In this document: positions 6,388-15,538 of the stretch, one piece after another
Position numbering within the stretch: the first letter of the stretch is position 1
Layout of the letters: each line of letters begins with the position of its first letter
From: Catellatospora methionotrophica
GTDB taxonomy: Bacteria; Actinomycetota; Actinomycetes; Mycobacteriales; Micromonosporaceae
Reading direction: 5' to 3'
Assembly: GCF_011297335.1 (NCBI RefSeq)
Contig: NZ_JAAOTJ010000007.1
Coordinates: 243,027-307,026 of the forward strand
DNA: 64,000 bases
The notes under the pieces: model-generated
What the model was told of the DNA's origin: nothing
The model's input: the letters and a program-made list of their open reading frames with translations, nothing else
Database searches by the model: none
Position numbers and translations under genes: made by a program

Positions 6388-7926
6388 ATGAGCGGGATCT
6401 TGATCGCCGGCACCACCTCCGACGCCGGCAAGAGCGTGCTGACCGCCGGGGTGTGCCGCTGGCTGCACCGGCGCGGCGTGCGGGTGGCCCCGTTCAAGGC
6501 GCAGAACATGTCGAACAACTCGGCGGTCGTCGTCGACGCGCGGGGGCGCGGCGGTGAGATCGGGCGGGCCCATGCGCTGCAGGCCGTCGCCAGCGGGCAG
6601 GAGCCGCAGGTGCGGTTCAACCCGGTGCTGCTCAAGCCGGGCAGCGACCACACGAGCCAGGTCGTGCTGCTGGGACAGGCGGTGGACACCATCGACGCGG
6701 CGAACTTCCGGCAGCTCAAGCCCGCCATGTCGGGCGCCGCGTTCGCCGCCTACGACGAACTGCTGGCCGAGTACGACGTGGTGGTCTGCGAGGGTGCGGG
6801 CAGCCCGGCCGAGATCAATCTGCGGGACCACGACTACGTCAACATGGGGCTGGCCCGGCACGGGCGGATGCCCACCATCGTGGTCGGCGACATCGATCGC
6901 GGCGGCGTCTTCGCGGCCATGTTCGGCACCGTCGCCCTGCTCGACGCCGAAGACCAGGCGCTGGTCGCCGGGTTCGTGGTCAACAAGTTCCGCGGCTCGC
7001 GGGAGCTGCTGCAGCCGGGCGTCGACATGATCGAGGCGGCCACCGGCCGGACCGTGTACGGCGTGCTGCCGTTCGATGTGGACCTGTGGCTCGACGCGGA
7101 GGACGCGCTCGCGTACGGGCGGGTGCTCGGGCGGCCCGGCCCGGCCCGGGGACAGGAGTGGCTGCGGGTGGCGGTCGTGCGGTTGCCGCACATCTCCAAC
7201 GCCACCGACGCCGAGGCCCTGGCCTGCGAGCCGGGGGTGAGCGTGCGGCTGACCGTCGAACCGGGCGAGATCGCCGACGCCGACCTGGTCGTCCTGCCGG
7301 GCACCAAGGCGACCGTGGACGATCTGCGCTGGCTGCGCGACACCGGCCTGGACCGGGCGGTGCTCGCGCACGCTCGCGCGGGGCGGCCGCTGCTGGGCAT
7401 CTGCGGCGGCTTCCAGATGCTGTCCGAGCAGATCGCCGACGAGGTGGAGAGCCGCCGCGGCGACGTGGCCGGGCTCGGGCTGCTGCCGGTGCGGATCGTC
7501 TTCGCGCCGGACAAGACACTGGCCAGGCCGGCCGGGCAGGCGCTCGGCGCGCCGGTGCGCGGTTACGAGATCCATCACGGGCGGGTGGCGTACCGCGATC
7601 CGGCGCTTGCGCCGCTGATCACGCTGCCCGGCGGCGAGACCGAGGGCGCGGCGGCCGGTCACGTGTTCGGCACGCACTGGCACGGGGCGTTCGAGTCCGA
7701 CGAGTTCCGCCGCCGGTTCCTGACCCTGGCCGCGGGCCTGGCCGGGCGGCGCGGCTTCGAGGTCGCGCCGGACACTGGTTTCGCGGCGATGCGGGAGGCG
7801 ACCGTCGACCGGCTCGGCGACCTGGTCGAGGAGCACCTGGACACCGAGGCGCTGTGGCGGCTCATCGAGAAGGGACCACCGGTGGGCCTGCCGTTCCTGC
7901 CGCCGGGCGCGCCGGTGCTCGGATGA
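6388..7926 (+). CDS. cobQ: Cobyric acid synthase (CobQ/CbiP)
   Basis: This 512-residue protein catalyses the ATP- and glutamine-dependent amidation of four side-chain carboxylates of adenosylcobyrinic a,c-diamide. It has the N-terminal dethiobiotin-synthetase-like P-loop (GTTSDAGKS, residues 8-16), the signature [10 protein letters not shown], and a C-terminal triad glutaminase domain with the nucleophile in [10 protein letters not shown] and the His in FGTHWHG. Length and order match the family. The stop overlaps the next start (ATGA). Two other cobalamin genes (cobT and a cysG/cobA fusion) lie 8-10 kb downstream, so the pathway is scattered over this region. Confidence 0.97.
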   Translation: MSGILIAGTTSDAGKSVLTAGVCRWLHRRGVRVAPFKAQNMSNNSAVVVDARGRGGEIGRAHALQAVASGQEPQVRFNPVLLKPGSDHTSQVVLLGQAVDTIDAANFRQLKPAMSGAAFAAYDELLAEYDVVVCEGAGSPAEINLRDHDYVNMGLARHGRMPTIVVGDIDRGGVFAAMFGTVALLDAEDQALVAGFVVNKFRGSRELLQPGVDMIEAATGRTVYGVLPFDVDLWLDAEDALAYGRVLGRPGPARGQEWLRVAVVRLPHISNATDAEALACEPGVSVRLTVEPGEIADADLVVLPGTKATVDDLRWLRDTGLDRAVLAHARAGRPLLGICGGFQMLSEQIADEVESRRGDVAGLGLLPVRIVFAPDKTLARPAGQALGAPVRGYEIHHGRVAYRDPALAPLITLPGGETEGAAAGHVFGTHWHGAFESDEFRRRFLTLAAGLAGRRGFEVAPDTGFAAMREATVDRLGDLVEEHLDTEALWRLIEKGPPVGLPFLPPGAPVLG

Positions 7927-8483
7927 GTGCCGCACTGGCCGGTGACGAGGTCGCGCGGCTGCTGGCCGCGCCGCCGCGCCTCGGGCGCAGCAGGCTGGTG
8001 CTGGTCGACGGGCCGAGCGGAGCGGGCAAGACGGTCTACGCCGCGCGGCTGGCCGAGGCGCTCGGCGAGCGGCAGGTCGCCGTCGTGCACACCGACGACC
8101 TGCTCGACGGCTGGGACGACCAGTTCACCTACTGGTCCCGGCTGGAGCGGCAGGTGCTCACACCGATCCGGTTCGGCGCGCCGGGCGGCTACCACCCGTA
8201 CGACTGGCACCTGCGGCGCTTCGGCACCGAGTGGATCACCGTCTGGCCCGCCGACATCGTGCTCGTCGAGGGGGTCGGCAGCGCCCGCGCGCAGGGCCGG
8301 GCCCTGGCCAGCCTCACCGTGTACGTCGACGCCCCGGCCCGGGTACGCCGTGCCCGCAGCGTGCTGCGCGACGGCCCGGCCATGCAGCCCGTGCTGCGGC
8401 AGTGGCGGCGGCGCGAGGCGGTCCACTTCGCCGCCGACGCCACCGCGACCCTGGCCGACCTGCGGGTCGACGGCACGGGTTGA
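7923..8483 (+). CDS. P-loop uridine kinase-like protein
   Basis: This 186-residue protein has a Walker A motif ([17 protein letters not shown], about residues 28-44), a [10 protein letters not shown] segment that matches the substrate-binding part of uridine/phosphoribulokinase-like NTPases, and a VEGVGSA strand. It is probably a small-molecule kinase, substrate unknown. Its start overlaps the cobQ stop, so the two are coupled, but similar proteins are widespread beside unrelated genes and a role in cobalamin synthesis is not shown. Confidence 0.8.
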   Translation: MSAALAGDEVARLLAAPPRLGRSRLVLVDGPSGAGKTVYAARLAEALGERQVAVVHTDDLLDGWDDQFTYWSRLERQVLTPIRFGAPGGYHPYDWHLRRFGTEWITVWPADIVLVEGVGSARAQGRALASLTVYVDAPARVRRARSVLRDGPAMQPVLRQWRRREAVHFAADATATLADLRVDGTG

Positions 8484-8562
8484 CCCGCCCCGCCCGCTGA
8501 CCCCGGTCGTTACCGGCCGATCGCCGTGCAGGTCGTCGGCGAGCCATGACAGGATCATCCTC

Positions 8563-9939
8563 ATGACGACCCTCACTGTTGACGAGCTGCGCGCTGCGAT
8601 CGAGCGCGAACTCCCGGGGGTACGGGCCGACCTCGAGGCGCTCGTACGCATCCCCGGCATCGCCTTTGACGGCTTCGACTTCGCCCCGCTGGAGCGTTCC
8701 GCCCAGGCGGTCGCCGAACTCATGCGCGGCGTCGGGCTCGACGTGCAGGTCAGCCGGATCGGCGACGGGCACCCCGCGGTCATCGGCCGCCGCCCCGCCC
8801 CGGCCGGCGCGCCGACCGTCATGCTCTACGCCCACCACGACGTCCAGCCCGTCGGCGACCTGAGCCAGTGGGAGTCCGAGCCGTTCGAGCCGACCGAGCG
8901 CGACGGCCGCCTCTACGGGCGCGGCGCTGCCGACGACAAGGCCGGCGTCATGGCGCACATCGCGGCGCTGCGCGCATTCGGCTGCGGCACCGACGACGAC
9001 CGGCTGCCGCTGGGCGTGGTCGTGTTCGTCGAGGGCGAGGAGGAGTTCGGCTCCGACTCGCTGCCGGGCCTGCTCGCCAAGCACAAGGAGGAGCTGGCCG
9101 CCGACGTCATCGTCATCGCCGACTCCGGCAACTGGGACATCGGCGTACCGGCGCTGACGACCTCGCTGCGCGGCATCGTGAACAGCTTCGTCGACGTACG
9201 GGTGCTGCAGTCCGCGGTGCACAGCGGCATGTTCGGCGGGGTGGTCCCCGACGCGCTGACGGTGCTGTGCCGCCTGCTGGCGACCCTGCACGACGAGAAC
9301 GGCGACGTGGCGGTGCCCGGCCTGGTCAGCGGCGAGGCCGCGCCGCTGGACTACCCGGTGGACCGCTACCGTGCCGAGGCAGGCATCCTCGACGGCGTCG
9401 AGCTGATCGGCACCGGCCGCATCGTCGACCGGATGTGGACCAAGCCGGCGCTGGCGGTGCTCGCGATCGACTCGCCGCGTACCGCCGAGGCGCCCAACGC
9501 GCTGGTCCCGGCGGCCCGCGCCAAGCTGAGCATGCGGCTGGCCCCCGGCGACGACCCGAAGTCGGCGTACCAGGCGCTGATCGCGCACCTGGAGAAGCAC
9601 GTGCCGTGGGGTGCGGAGATCAGCTTCGAGCTCGAGCACGACGGCAACCCGTGCGCGATCGACGCGACCGGCAAGTACTTCGACGCGGCCCGCTCGGCAT
9701 TCGCGACGGCGTGGGACGGCACCGAGCCGGTCGAGATCGGCATCGGTGGGTCGATCCCGTTCATCGCGACGTTCCAGGAGCTGTTCCCCGCAGCGTCCAT
9801 CCTGGTCACCGGCGTGGAGGACCCGCACGCGAAGGCGCACGGGCCGAACGAGAGCCTGCACCTGGGCGAGTTCGCCCGCGTCTGCCTCGCCGAGGCCCTG
9901 CTCCTGCACAACGTGGCCGAAGCCGCCAAGTCCGCCTGA
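8563..9939 (+). CDS. M20-family metallopeptidase (dipeptidase)
   Basis: This 458-residue protein is a cytosolic zinc peptidase. The metal and catalytic motifs are visible in order: YAHHDVQP (first His and catalytic Asp, about residues 89-96), GRGAADDKAG (bridging Asp), VEGEEEFGS (catalytic Glu and metal Glu) and IADSGNW, with the late His in AHGPNES. A dimerisation lid domain lies between. The ATG is the first in-frame start, without a strong ribosome-binding site. It is monocistronic, ended by a hairpin with a T-tract at 9968-9997. Confidence 0.93.
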   Translation: MTTLTVDELRAAIERELPGVRADLEALVRIPGIAFDGFDFAPLERSAQAVAELMRGVGLDVQVSRIGDGHPAVIGRRPAPAGAPTVMLYAHHDVQPVGDLSQWESEPFEPTERDGRLYGRGAADDKAGVMAHIAALRAFGCGTDDDRLPLGVVVFVEGEEEFGSDSLPGLLAKHKEELAADVIVIADSGNWDIGVPALTTSLRGIVNSFVDVRVLQSAVHSGMFGGVVPDALTVLCRLLATLHDENGDVAVPGLVSGEAAPLDYPVDRYRAEAGILDGVELIGTGRIVDRMWTKPALAVLAIDSPRTAEAPNALVPAARAKLSMRLAPGDDPKSAYQALIAHLEKHVPWGAEISFELEHDGNPCAIDATGKYFDAARSAFATAWDGTEPVEIGIGGSIPFIATFQELFPAASILVTGVEDPHAKAHGPNESLHLGEFARVCLAEALLLHNVAEAAKSA

Positions 9940-9967
9940 CCCCTCCCCGCCCTCCGGGACGCTGGGG

Positions 9968-9997
9968 GCGGGCAGGGCACGTTCCGGCCCGCTTTTT
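9968..9997 (+). terminator. Rho-independent terminator of the dipeptidase gene
   Basis: GCGGGC (9968-9973) pairs with GCCCGC (9987-9992) and is followed by TTTTT at 9993-9997. Confidence 0.6.
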
Positions 9998-9998
9998 C

Positions 9999-10063
9999 AT
10001 AGACGCTGGCCTATTACATCGAGTTCGATCTACGAATAATCGATGTAATAGGCCAGCGTCTAT
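9999..10063. repeat. Perfect 24-bp inverted repeat, AT-richer than its surroundings
   Basis: Arms at 9999-10022 and 10040-10063 are exact reverse complements, with a 17-base spacer (GTTCGATCTACGAATAA). Each arm contains GGCCTATTACATCGA or its complement. It lies between two convergent genes, after the dipeptidase terminator, and could act as a bidirectional terminator or be a small mobile or regulatory repeat. Confidence 0.85.
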
Positions 10064-10118
10064 TTTCATGGGCGCGGGGCGGGGCGGGGCGGCTGGAGGG
10101 CTGGAGCGGGGGGTTGGG

Positions 10119-11423
10119 TTACAGGGCGGCGAGGGAGCGGGCGTAGTTGACCTGGGCGTGGATGTGGGCGACTACGCGCTGGTCGGTGACCGGGATGCGG
10201 ACTACGTACTGGCGGTTGCCGTTGGTGATCATTACCTGGACGGTGCCGCTGTAGCGGGTCTGCTTCGCGAGCAGGAAGAGCAGGCTCAGGAAGCAGAGCA
10301 GGAAGAAGCCCAGTACGGCGCAGACCACCGCCCAGGTGGGGATGCGCTGCTGGGAGTGCCACTGGTCGCTGACCGCCCACTGTGAACCGCGCAGTGGGAT
10401 CTCGCCCGACGGGGTGTGGATCGTCGTCGAGTTCACCGACACCTCGCCGAGCTGCACCAGCACCGGCCCGGGACCGGCGGCGGGCCGACCGGGCGGCGTC
10501 GCTGCGGGACGTGTCGCCGGAGCGGGGTGGTGCGGCATCTGCAACCGTGGCGGCGCGGGCTGCGCGGCACGGCTCGACGGCGGCGGCGCGACCGGCGGAA
10601 CCTTCGGCGTCACCGGCGCGGCTGGCGCGGGCGGCGAGGTGGCGATGGGCGGCGTCCACGCGGCCGGGGGACTCGCGGCGGGTGTGGACGGCGCCGCCGC
10701 CCGCTTGGGGACCTGCGCTGATCCGACGTTGGGCGCAGCGGAGATCGGCATCGTGGGTGCCACCGGCGGCGCTGTGGGCGGCTTGGCGACCTGCGCGGAC
10801 CCGACGGCGGGCGCAGCCGAGATCGGCATCGTGGGTGGCATCGACGGTGCTGCCGCCGGCGTCGGGACCTGTGCGGAACCCATGGCCGGTGCAGTGGAGA
10901 TCGGTGCGGTCGGAGCCAGGGGTGGGCTGGAGACCTGTGCCGACCCTATGGCCGGTGCGGTCGAGATCGGGGCGGTCGGAGCCAGGGGCGGACTGGAGAC
11001 CTGCGCGGATCCCACGGCCGGGGCGGTGGAGATCGGGGCGGTCGGGGTAACGGGCGGGCTGGAGACCTGCGCCGAGCCGACGGCGGGTGTGGCTGAGGTC
11101 GGAGCCAGGGGTGGGCTGGAGACCTGGGCGGAGCCAACGGCCGGGGCGGTGGAGATCGGTGCCGTCGGCCTGTCCGGGGTGGGGACGGAGGCGGAGCCCA
11201 CCGCGGGTGCGGACGGCATCGGCTGTGTCGGGTCGGCGGGCGCGTAGATCACGGGCATCGTCGGTGGGGACGGCGGCTCGCTCGGCGGCGCGGCGACCGG
11301 GACCTGGGCCGCGTTCGGCATCTCGGCGCGGGCGCGCGCGCCGAAGGCCTTCATCGGCTCGGTCGGCAGCGGCAGGGTCGGCGGCAGGTCGGGGCGCGGC
11401 TGGTCGGGCTGCTCGTCGGTCAC
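10119..11423 (-). CDS. Proline-rich repeat protein with one membrane helix
   Basis: The 434-residue protein has a long disordered N-terminal region built from about nine copies of a roughly 22-residue unit around TAPISTAPAVGSAQVSSPP (about residues 60-240). A Pro/Ala linker, a small folded segment (VQLGEVSVNSTTIHTPSGEI, about residues 325-344), one membrane helix (TWAVVCAVLGFFLLCFLSLL, about 370-389) and an extracytoplasmic tail (TRYSGTVQVMITNGNRQYVV) follow. The ATG start gives a cytosolic N-terminus. No enzymatic motif is seen. The repeats suggest a scaffold or interaction tail; the function is unknown. Confidence 0.8.
   Translation of the reverse strand: MTDEQPDQPRPDLPPTLPLPTEPMKAFGARARAEMPNAAQVPVAAPPSEPPSPPTMPVIYAPADPTQPMPSAPAVGSASVPTPDRPTAPISTAPAVGSAQVSSPPLAPTSATPAVGSAQVSSPPVTPTAPISTAPAVGSAQVSSPPLAPTAPISTAPAIGSAQVSSPPLAPTAPISTAPAMGSAQVPTPAAAPSMPPTMPISAAPAVGSAQVAKPPTAPPVAPTMPISAAPNVGSAQVPKRAAAPSTPAASPPAAWTPPIATSPPAPAAPVTPKVPPVAPPPSSRAAQPAPPRLQMPHHPAPATRPAATPPGRPAAGPGPVLVQLGEVSVNSTTIHTPSGEIPLRGSQWAVSDQWHSQQRIPTWAVVCAVLGFFLLCFLSLLFLLAKQTRYSGTVQVMITNGNRQYVVRIPVTDQRVVAHIHAQVNYARSLAAL
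10700..11215 (-). repeat. In-frame tandem repeats (about 66 bp) in the proline-rich gene
   Basis: The DNA behind the repeated protein unit has a period close to 66 bp; the copies between 10898 and 11100 are nearly identical, which points to recent expansion or homogenisation. Confidence 0.75.
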
Positions 11424-11568
11424 ATCGGCACCATAGCCGTTGCCCCGTAGCGGTATCGGCGGCGTCCAGCGCTCACCCGTGAACCCGCAGGTGTGCGGCC
11501 TGTCGCCACGACCCGCCGGTCACCGGCGTCCCGGGCGGGCGGCCGTGGCGACCGGAACGGGCGTGGCG

Positions 11569-12375
11569 TCAGGCGGTGGCGTCGGCGGGTTCGGGCACGG
11601 GCTCCGGGTCGGGGCCTGCCTCCGTGGCGGCCCGCTGTTCACGCTGGTCCTTGCGGTACAGGTAGACCACGCCGACCAGGGCGCCGACCGCGAAGATCCA
11701 CCACTGGACGGCGTACCCGAGATTGAGCCAGTCGTTCTCGTGGCCGACCTCGATCGCGGTGAGCCCCTGCGCGCCGGGGGTGCCGGAGTCGGCGAGCACG
11801 TACGCGCCGAGCACCGGGTAGGGGAGCTTGTCGCCGATGGCGGGCAGGCTGACCCGGCGGGTCTCCCAGTGGCCGTTGCGCTGGTCGACGGCGCCCGCGC
11901 CGGACTCGGTCAAGTGGACCCGGCCGATGACGGTGACCGGCCCGGTCGGGGCGGCGGGGAACGTCGGCGCGACCGTGATGCCGTCGGGGTGCGGCGGCAC
12001 CCAGCCGCGGTCGACGAGCAGCGCGGAGCCGTCGGCCAGTACCAGCGGGGTCAGGATCTCGTAGCCGACCGTGCCGTCGACGGTGCGGTTGCGGACCAGG
12101 ATCTCCTGGGTGGCGTCGTACCGCCCGGTCGCGGTGATCCGGGTCCAGGCCTTGTCCTCGCCGGGGCCGGGGGCCGCGCCCTTGCCGGTGGCGGCGGCGA
12201 GCACGTCGCCGACCGGCACGGGGGTGACCACCGTGCTGGCGTCGATCCGGTCGTTGATCGCGCTGCGCAGCTCGTAGCGGCTCCACTGCCATCGGCCGAG
12301 CAGCACCATGACGAAGGAGGCGAGCAGGGCGACGGCGAAGACGGTCAGCCAGCGGCGGGTCAGGAGGGCGTGCAC
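11569..12375 (-). CDS. SURF1-family cytochrome c oxidase assembly protein
   Basis: This 268-residue membrane protein has an N-terminal helix (about residues 8-27), the conserved LGRWQWSR motif just behind it, a periplasmic domain with TRITATGRYDA and VDRGWVPP, and a second helix near the C-terminus (WWIFAVGALVGVVYLY). This is the standard SURF1 layout. It supports assembly of aa3-type oxidase. No oxidase subunits lie nearby. The 145 bases between it and the proline-rich gene show nothing notable. Confidence 0.92.
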   Translation of the reverse strand: MHALLTRRWLTVFAVALLASFVMVLLGRWQWSRYELRSAINDRIDASTVVTPVPVGDVLAAATGKGAAPGPGEDKAWTRITATGRYDATQEILVRNRTVDGTVGYEILTPLVLADGSALLVDRGWVPPHPDGITVAPTFPAAPTGPVTVIGRVHLTESGAGAVDQRNGHWETRRVSLPAIGDKLPYPVLGAYVLADSGTPGAQGLTAIEVGHENDWLNLGYAVQWWIFAVGALVGVVYLYRKDQREQRAATEAGPDPEPVPEPADATA

Positions 12376-12551
12376 CCGGGCAGTTTACCCACGCCCTGAG
12401 CTGTGAGTTCCGTCACGGCCGATCGGTGGAGCGGTCACTCGGGCGTCCGGCTGGGCCAGCGGGTATGGTGCAGCTTCGGACAGCGGCCGCGCGTCTGTAG
12501 AACAGCATGTGATCCGCCGAGGCGGCCGCCCTTACGTCTGGAGTCTGTCGT

Positions 12552-13151
12552 ATGTCTGCCAATCCCGATTCCGGCGTGGCCGGGCTGGGCAACGTCGCCG
12601 TACGCCGCTTTCCGACGATGACGGTGCAGACCCCGCGGCTGGACGTGCGGCCGCTGGTGGCGCTGGACGCCGACCCGGTGACGGAGATCTTCGCGGACAA
12701 GCAGACGCAGCGCTGGCTGCCGTTCCCGAAGGAGTTCGGGCAGATCGACGGCCGTTCGTGGTGCACGGAGATGGCGGGCGAGCGCCGCGACAGCGGGGCG
12801 GGGGACCACTACGGCGTCGTGCGGCGCGAGGACCAGCGGCTGGTCGGCTGCCTGTGGACCAAGCGCACGGACTGGGTCGGCCGGGTCACCGAGATCTCGT
12901 ACGCGGTCTCCGCCGACGCCCGCGGGCTGGGCATGGCCCCGGAGGCCGTCGACGCGCTGACCCTGGCTCTGGTGCTGGAGCACGGTTTCCAGCGCATCGA
13001 GCTGCGGGTGGCCCCGGGCAACACCGCGTCGCGCCGGGTGGCCGAGAAGGCCGGCTTCACCTACGAGGGCCTGCTGCGCAACGCCGGATACGTACACAGT
13101 GGCCGGGTGGACCTGGAGGTCTGGTCCATCGTCGCGGCCGATCTGCGCTGA
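12552..13151 (+). CDS. GNAT N-acetyltransferase (RimJ/RimL type)
   Basis: This 199-residue protein has the GNAT fold: TPRLDVRPL at the start of the domain, the acetyl-CoA-binding segment ARGLGMAPEAVDAL (about residues 121-134) and the late RVAPGNTASRRVAEKAGF motif typical of RimJ/RimL-like enzymes. It probably acetylates a protein N-terminus or a small amine; the substrate is unknown. It converges on the penicillin-binding protein gene with a shared terminator between them. The 176 bases upstream hold no other gene. Confidence 0.9.
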   Translation: MSANPDSGVAGLGNVAVRRFPTMTVQTPRLDVRPLVALDADPVTEIFADKQTQRWLPFPKEFGQIDGRSWCTEMAGERRDSGAGDHYGVVRREDQRLVGCLWTKRTDWVGRVTEISYAVSADARGLGMAPEAVDALTLALVLEHGFQRIELRVAPGNTASRRVAEKAGFTYEGLLRNAGYVHSGRVDLEVWSIVAADLR

Positions 13152-13160
13152 CCCGCACAA

Positions 13161-13196
13161 ACGAAAGGGCCACGCCGACCGGCGGGGCCCTTTCGT
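13161..13196. terminator. Bidirectional terminator between convergent genes
   Basis: An 11-bp perfect stem (ACGAAAGGGCC / GGCCCTTTCGT) with a 14-base loop lies between the GNAT and penicillin-binding protein stops. Confidence 0.7.
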
Positions 13197-13208
13197 GGTG
13201 TGAGCCGT

Positions 13209-15446
13209 TCAGTTCTTCTTCTTCTTCATCTTCGGCAGGTTCGCCGGCTTCTTGCCGAGGATCTTGTCCGACGGCGGGTTGAAGTGCTGGACGTCCTTGC
13301 CCTTCAACGCGTCCTTCAGGGTGTACGCCACGGTCTCGATCGGCTTCCAGGAGTTGTAGTCGCCGGTGGCGTGGAACGGGTTGTCCGGGTCCGCCATGAA
13401 CGACGCCGCGGCCAGCTCCTTGGTGAACCCGACGAACCAGGCCGCGCGGGTGTCGTCGGTGGTGCCGGTCTTGCCCGCGACCGGGCGGTCGACCATGCCG
13501 TAGACGCCGGGGGCGGTGGACCAGCCGCCGCAGCCGCCCTTGGCCGCGCCGTACCCGGTGACGCAGCGCATCGCGTCGGTGGCGGCGCGGGCCACGTCCT
13601 TGCTGACCTCCTGGCGGCAGCGGGGCGTCGCGACGGGGACCTGCTTGCCCTTGACGTCCATCATCGCGGGGGTGCCGTCGGGCTTGACGATGCCGGTGAC
13701 CGGCAGCGCCTCGCAGTATTTGCCCTCGGCGGCCATGGTGGCGTACGCGTTGGCCATCTCCAGCGGCGTGGTGTCCGCGACGCCGAGGGTGAACGCGCCC
13801 CAGGTCTTGGACTTGCCGACCGAGGCCTGCAGCTGGTCGATGTCGGTGCGCCACTTCAGGCCGAGCCGCTCGGCCATCTTGACCGCCTTGTCCGCGCCGA
13901 CCTTCTGCTCCAGCTGGACGAAGTACGTGTTGACGGACTTGCCGAAGCCCGACCACATGGCGTGGTTGCCGGTCATCGAGCCGCTGGCGTTGGACGGGCA
14001 CCAGTGGCCGCCGCCGCAGGTGCCGCGCTCGCCCCAGCCGGCGAAGTACTGCGACTTGTACCGGTGCGGGGCGTAGAACCAGGTGTTCATCTTCAGGCCG
14101 GCGTCGAGCGCGGCGACCATCGTGAACACCTTGAACGTCGATCCGGCCTGGTAGCCGGGCAGGTTGCCGCCGCCGAGCAGCGGGTTGACCGTGTTCGGGT
14201 AGTTGCCCTTGACCTTGCCGTAGCGCTTGGGGTCGGTGTGCGCCCCGTTGCCCGCCTGGTCCAGCGAGTACGTCCGGTTCACCGCCATCGCCTTGACCAG
14301 CCCGGTGCCGGGCTGCACGACGACCTCGCCCAGGGCGTACGAGCTGCCGATCGGCTGGCGCTTGGTGACGTGGTCCATCGCGATGTCCTGGACCTTCGGG
14401 TCCAGCGAAGTGGTGATCTTGTAGCCGCCGCGGCGCAGGTTGTCCTCACGCTCGCCGGGGTTGGCCCCGAACGCGGGCTGCGCCATCCACCAGTTCTTGA
14501 ACATGTCGCAGAAGAAGCCCCAGCTGTTGTTCTTCTTGCCCACCGCGATGCAGTCGTTCGGCGGCTCGGTGATCTTCAGCTTGATGGGTTCCTTCTTCGT
14601 CGTCTCCGCGACCGCGGGCGTGATGTAGCCCAGCTCGGCCATCCGGTCGATGACGTAGTTGCGCCGCTGGGTCGCCGCCGACTGGTCGCTGCCCGCCGGG
14701 TCGTACGCCGTGGGGGCCTTGACCAGGCCCGCCAGGGTGGCCGACTCGGCCAGGGTCAGGTCCTTGGGGAGCTTGGAGAAGAAGATCTGCGCCGCCGCGA
14801 ACACGCCGTAGGCGCGGTGGCCGAAGTAGGCCACGTTCAGGTAGCGCTCGAGGATGTCGGTCTTCGACATCTCCTTCTCCACCTTGATGGCCAGCCGCGC
14901 CTCCCGGATCTTGCGCAGCGGGGTCTGCTCGGTCGCCGCCATGACCTCGCTGGGGGTCTGCGCGCCGTCGCGCAGCGCCATGCGCACGTACTGCATGGTC
15001 AGCGTGGACGCGCCCTGGGAGACCTCACCCGCGGTGTGGTTGGCCACGAAGGCGCGCGCGATGCCCTTGGCGTCGACGCCGTTGTGCTCGTAGAAGCGCC
15101 CGTCCTCGCTGGCCACGATCGCCTTGCGGATGTTGTCCGACACGTCGGCGATCGGGGAGTACTTGCGATGCTCCTCGTAGAAGTTCGTGAGCAGCGTCTT
15201 GCCGTCGGAGGCGTACACGTAGCTGGTCTGCGCCGGGGGCAGGCTCTTGAGCTCCGAGGGCAGCGAGTCGTAGAAGTCGGCGCCGGCCTTCAGCCCCAGC
15301 CCGCCCACCGCGGCGAGGGGGTAGGTGACCGCGGCGACGACAACTCCCGCGATCAGGCCCGAGCGCAGGATCGGCCCGAGACGTCCGGTGGCGGAAATTG
15401 CACCTTTTAGGAGGCTAAGCGGCATCACCCTACCAAGGTAGGACAA
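13209..15446 (-). CDS. Class A penicillin-binding protein (transglycosylase/transpeptidase)
   Basis: This 745-residue protein has one N-terminal membrane helix (about residues 25-48), a GT51 transglycosylase domain (EDGRFYEHNGVDAKGIARA with the catalytic Glu, then GASTLTMQYVR and KIREARLAIKVEKE) and a penicillin-binding transpeptidase domain with all three motifs: AGSTFK (active Ser), SVN and KTGTT. It polymerises and cross-links peptidoglycan outside the membrane. The C-terminus ends in a Lys-rich tail (PKMKKKKN). It corresponds to PonA-like proteins and is probably a major bifunctional PBP of this organism. Confidence 0.96.
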   Translation of the reverse strand: MSYLGRVMPLSLLKGAISATGRLGPILRSGLIAGVVVAAVTYPLAAVGGLGLKAGADFYDSLPSELKSLPPAQTSYVYASDGKTLLTNFYEEHRKYSPIADVSDNIRKAIVASEDGRFYEHNGVDAKGIARAFVANHTAGEVSQGASTLTMQYVRMALRDGAQTPSEVMAATEQTPLRKIREARLAIKVEKEMSKTDILERYLNVAYFGHRAYGVFAAAQIFFSKLPKDLTLAESATLAGLVKAPTAYDPAGSDQSAATQRRNYVIDRMAELGYITPAVAETTKKEPIKLKITEPPNDCIAVGKKNNSWGFFCDMFKNWWMAQPAFGANPGEREDNLRRGGYKITTSLDPKVQDIAMDHVTKRQPIGSSYALGEVVVQPGTGLVKAMAVNRTYSLDQAGNGAHTDPKRYGKVKGNYPNTVNPLLGGGNLPGYQAGSTFKVFTMVAALDAGLKMNTWFYAPHRYKSQYFAGWGERGTCGGGHWCPSNASGSMTGNHAMWSGFGKSVNTYFVQLEQKVGADKAVKMAERLGLKWRTDIDQLQASVGKSKTWGAFTLGVADTTPLEMANAYATMAAEGKYCEALPVTGIVKPDGTPAMMDVKGKQVPVATPRCRQEVSKDVARAATDAMRCVTGYGAAKGGCGGWSTAPGVYGMVDRPVAGKTGTTDDTRAAWFVGFTKELAAASFMADPDNPFHATGDYNSWKPIETVAYTLKDALKGKDVQHFNPPSDKILGKKPANLPKMKKKKN

Positions 15447-15538
15447 ACTACTCAGTAGATGGATTCAAAGCCGTAAAAGACGCGACGTTTTCTACCCCCG
15501 AGTCGGCAAGGCGACAGCTGACGTGGTGAGCTGAAGTC

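Noticed and set aside
5803..7935. Very long open frame on the minus strand opposite cobQ
   Set aside because: Its product is a low-complexity Arg/Pro/Gly/His-rich string, typical of antisense frames in high-GC DNA; cobQ is certain on the other strand.
13200..15410. Long plus-strand frame opposite the penicillin-binding protein gene
   Set aside because: Same artefact: biased composition, no domain, and full overlap with a well-supported gene.
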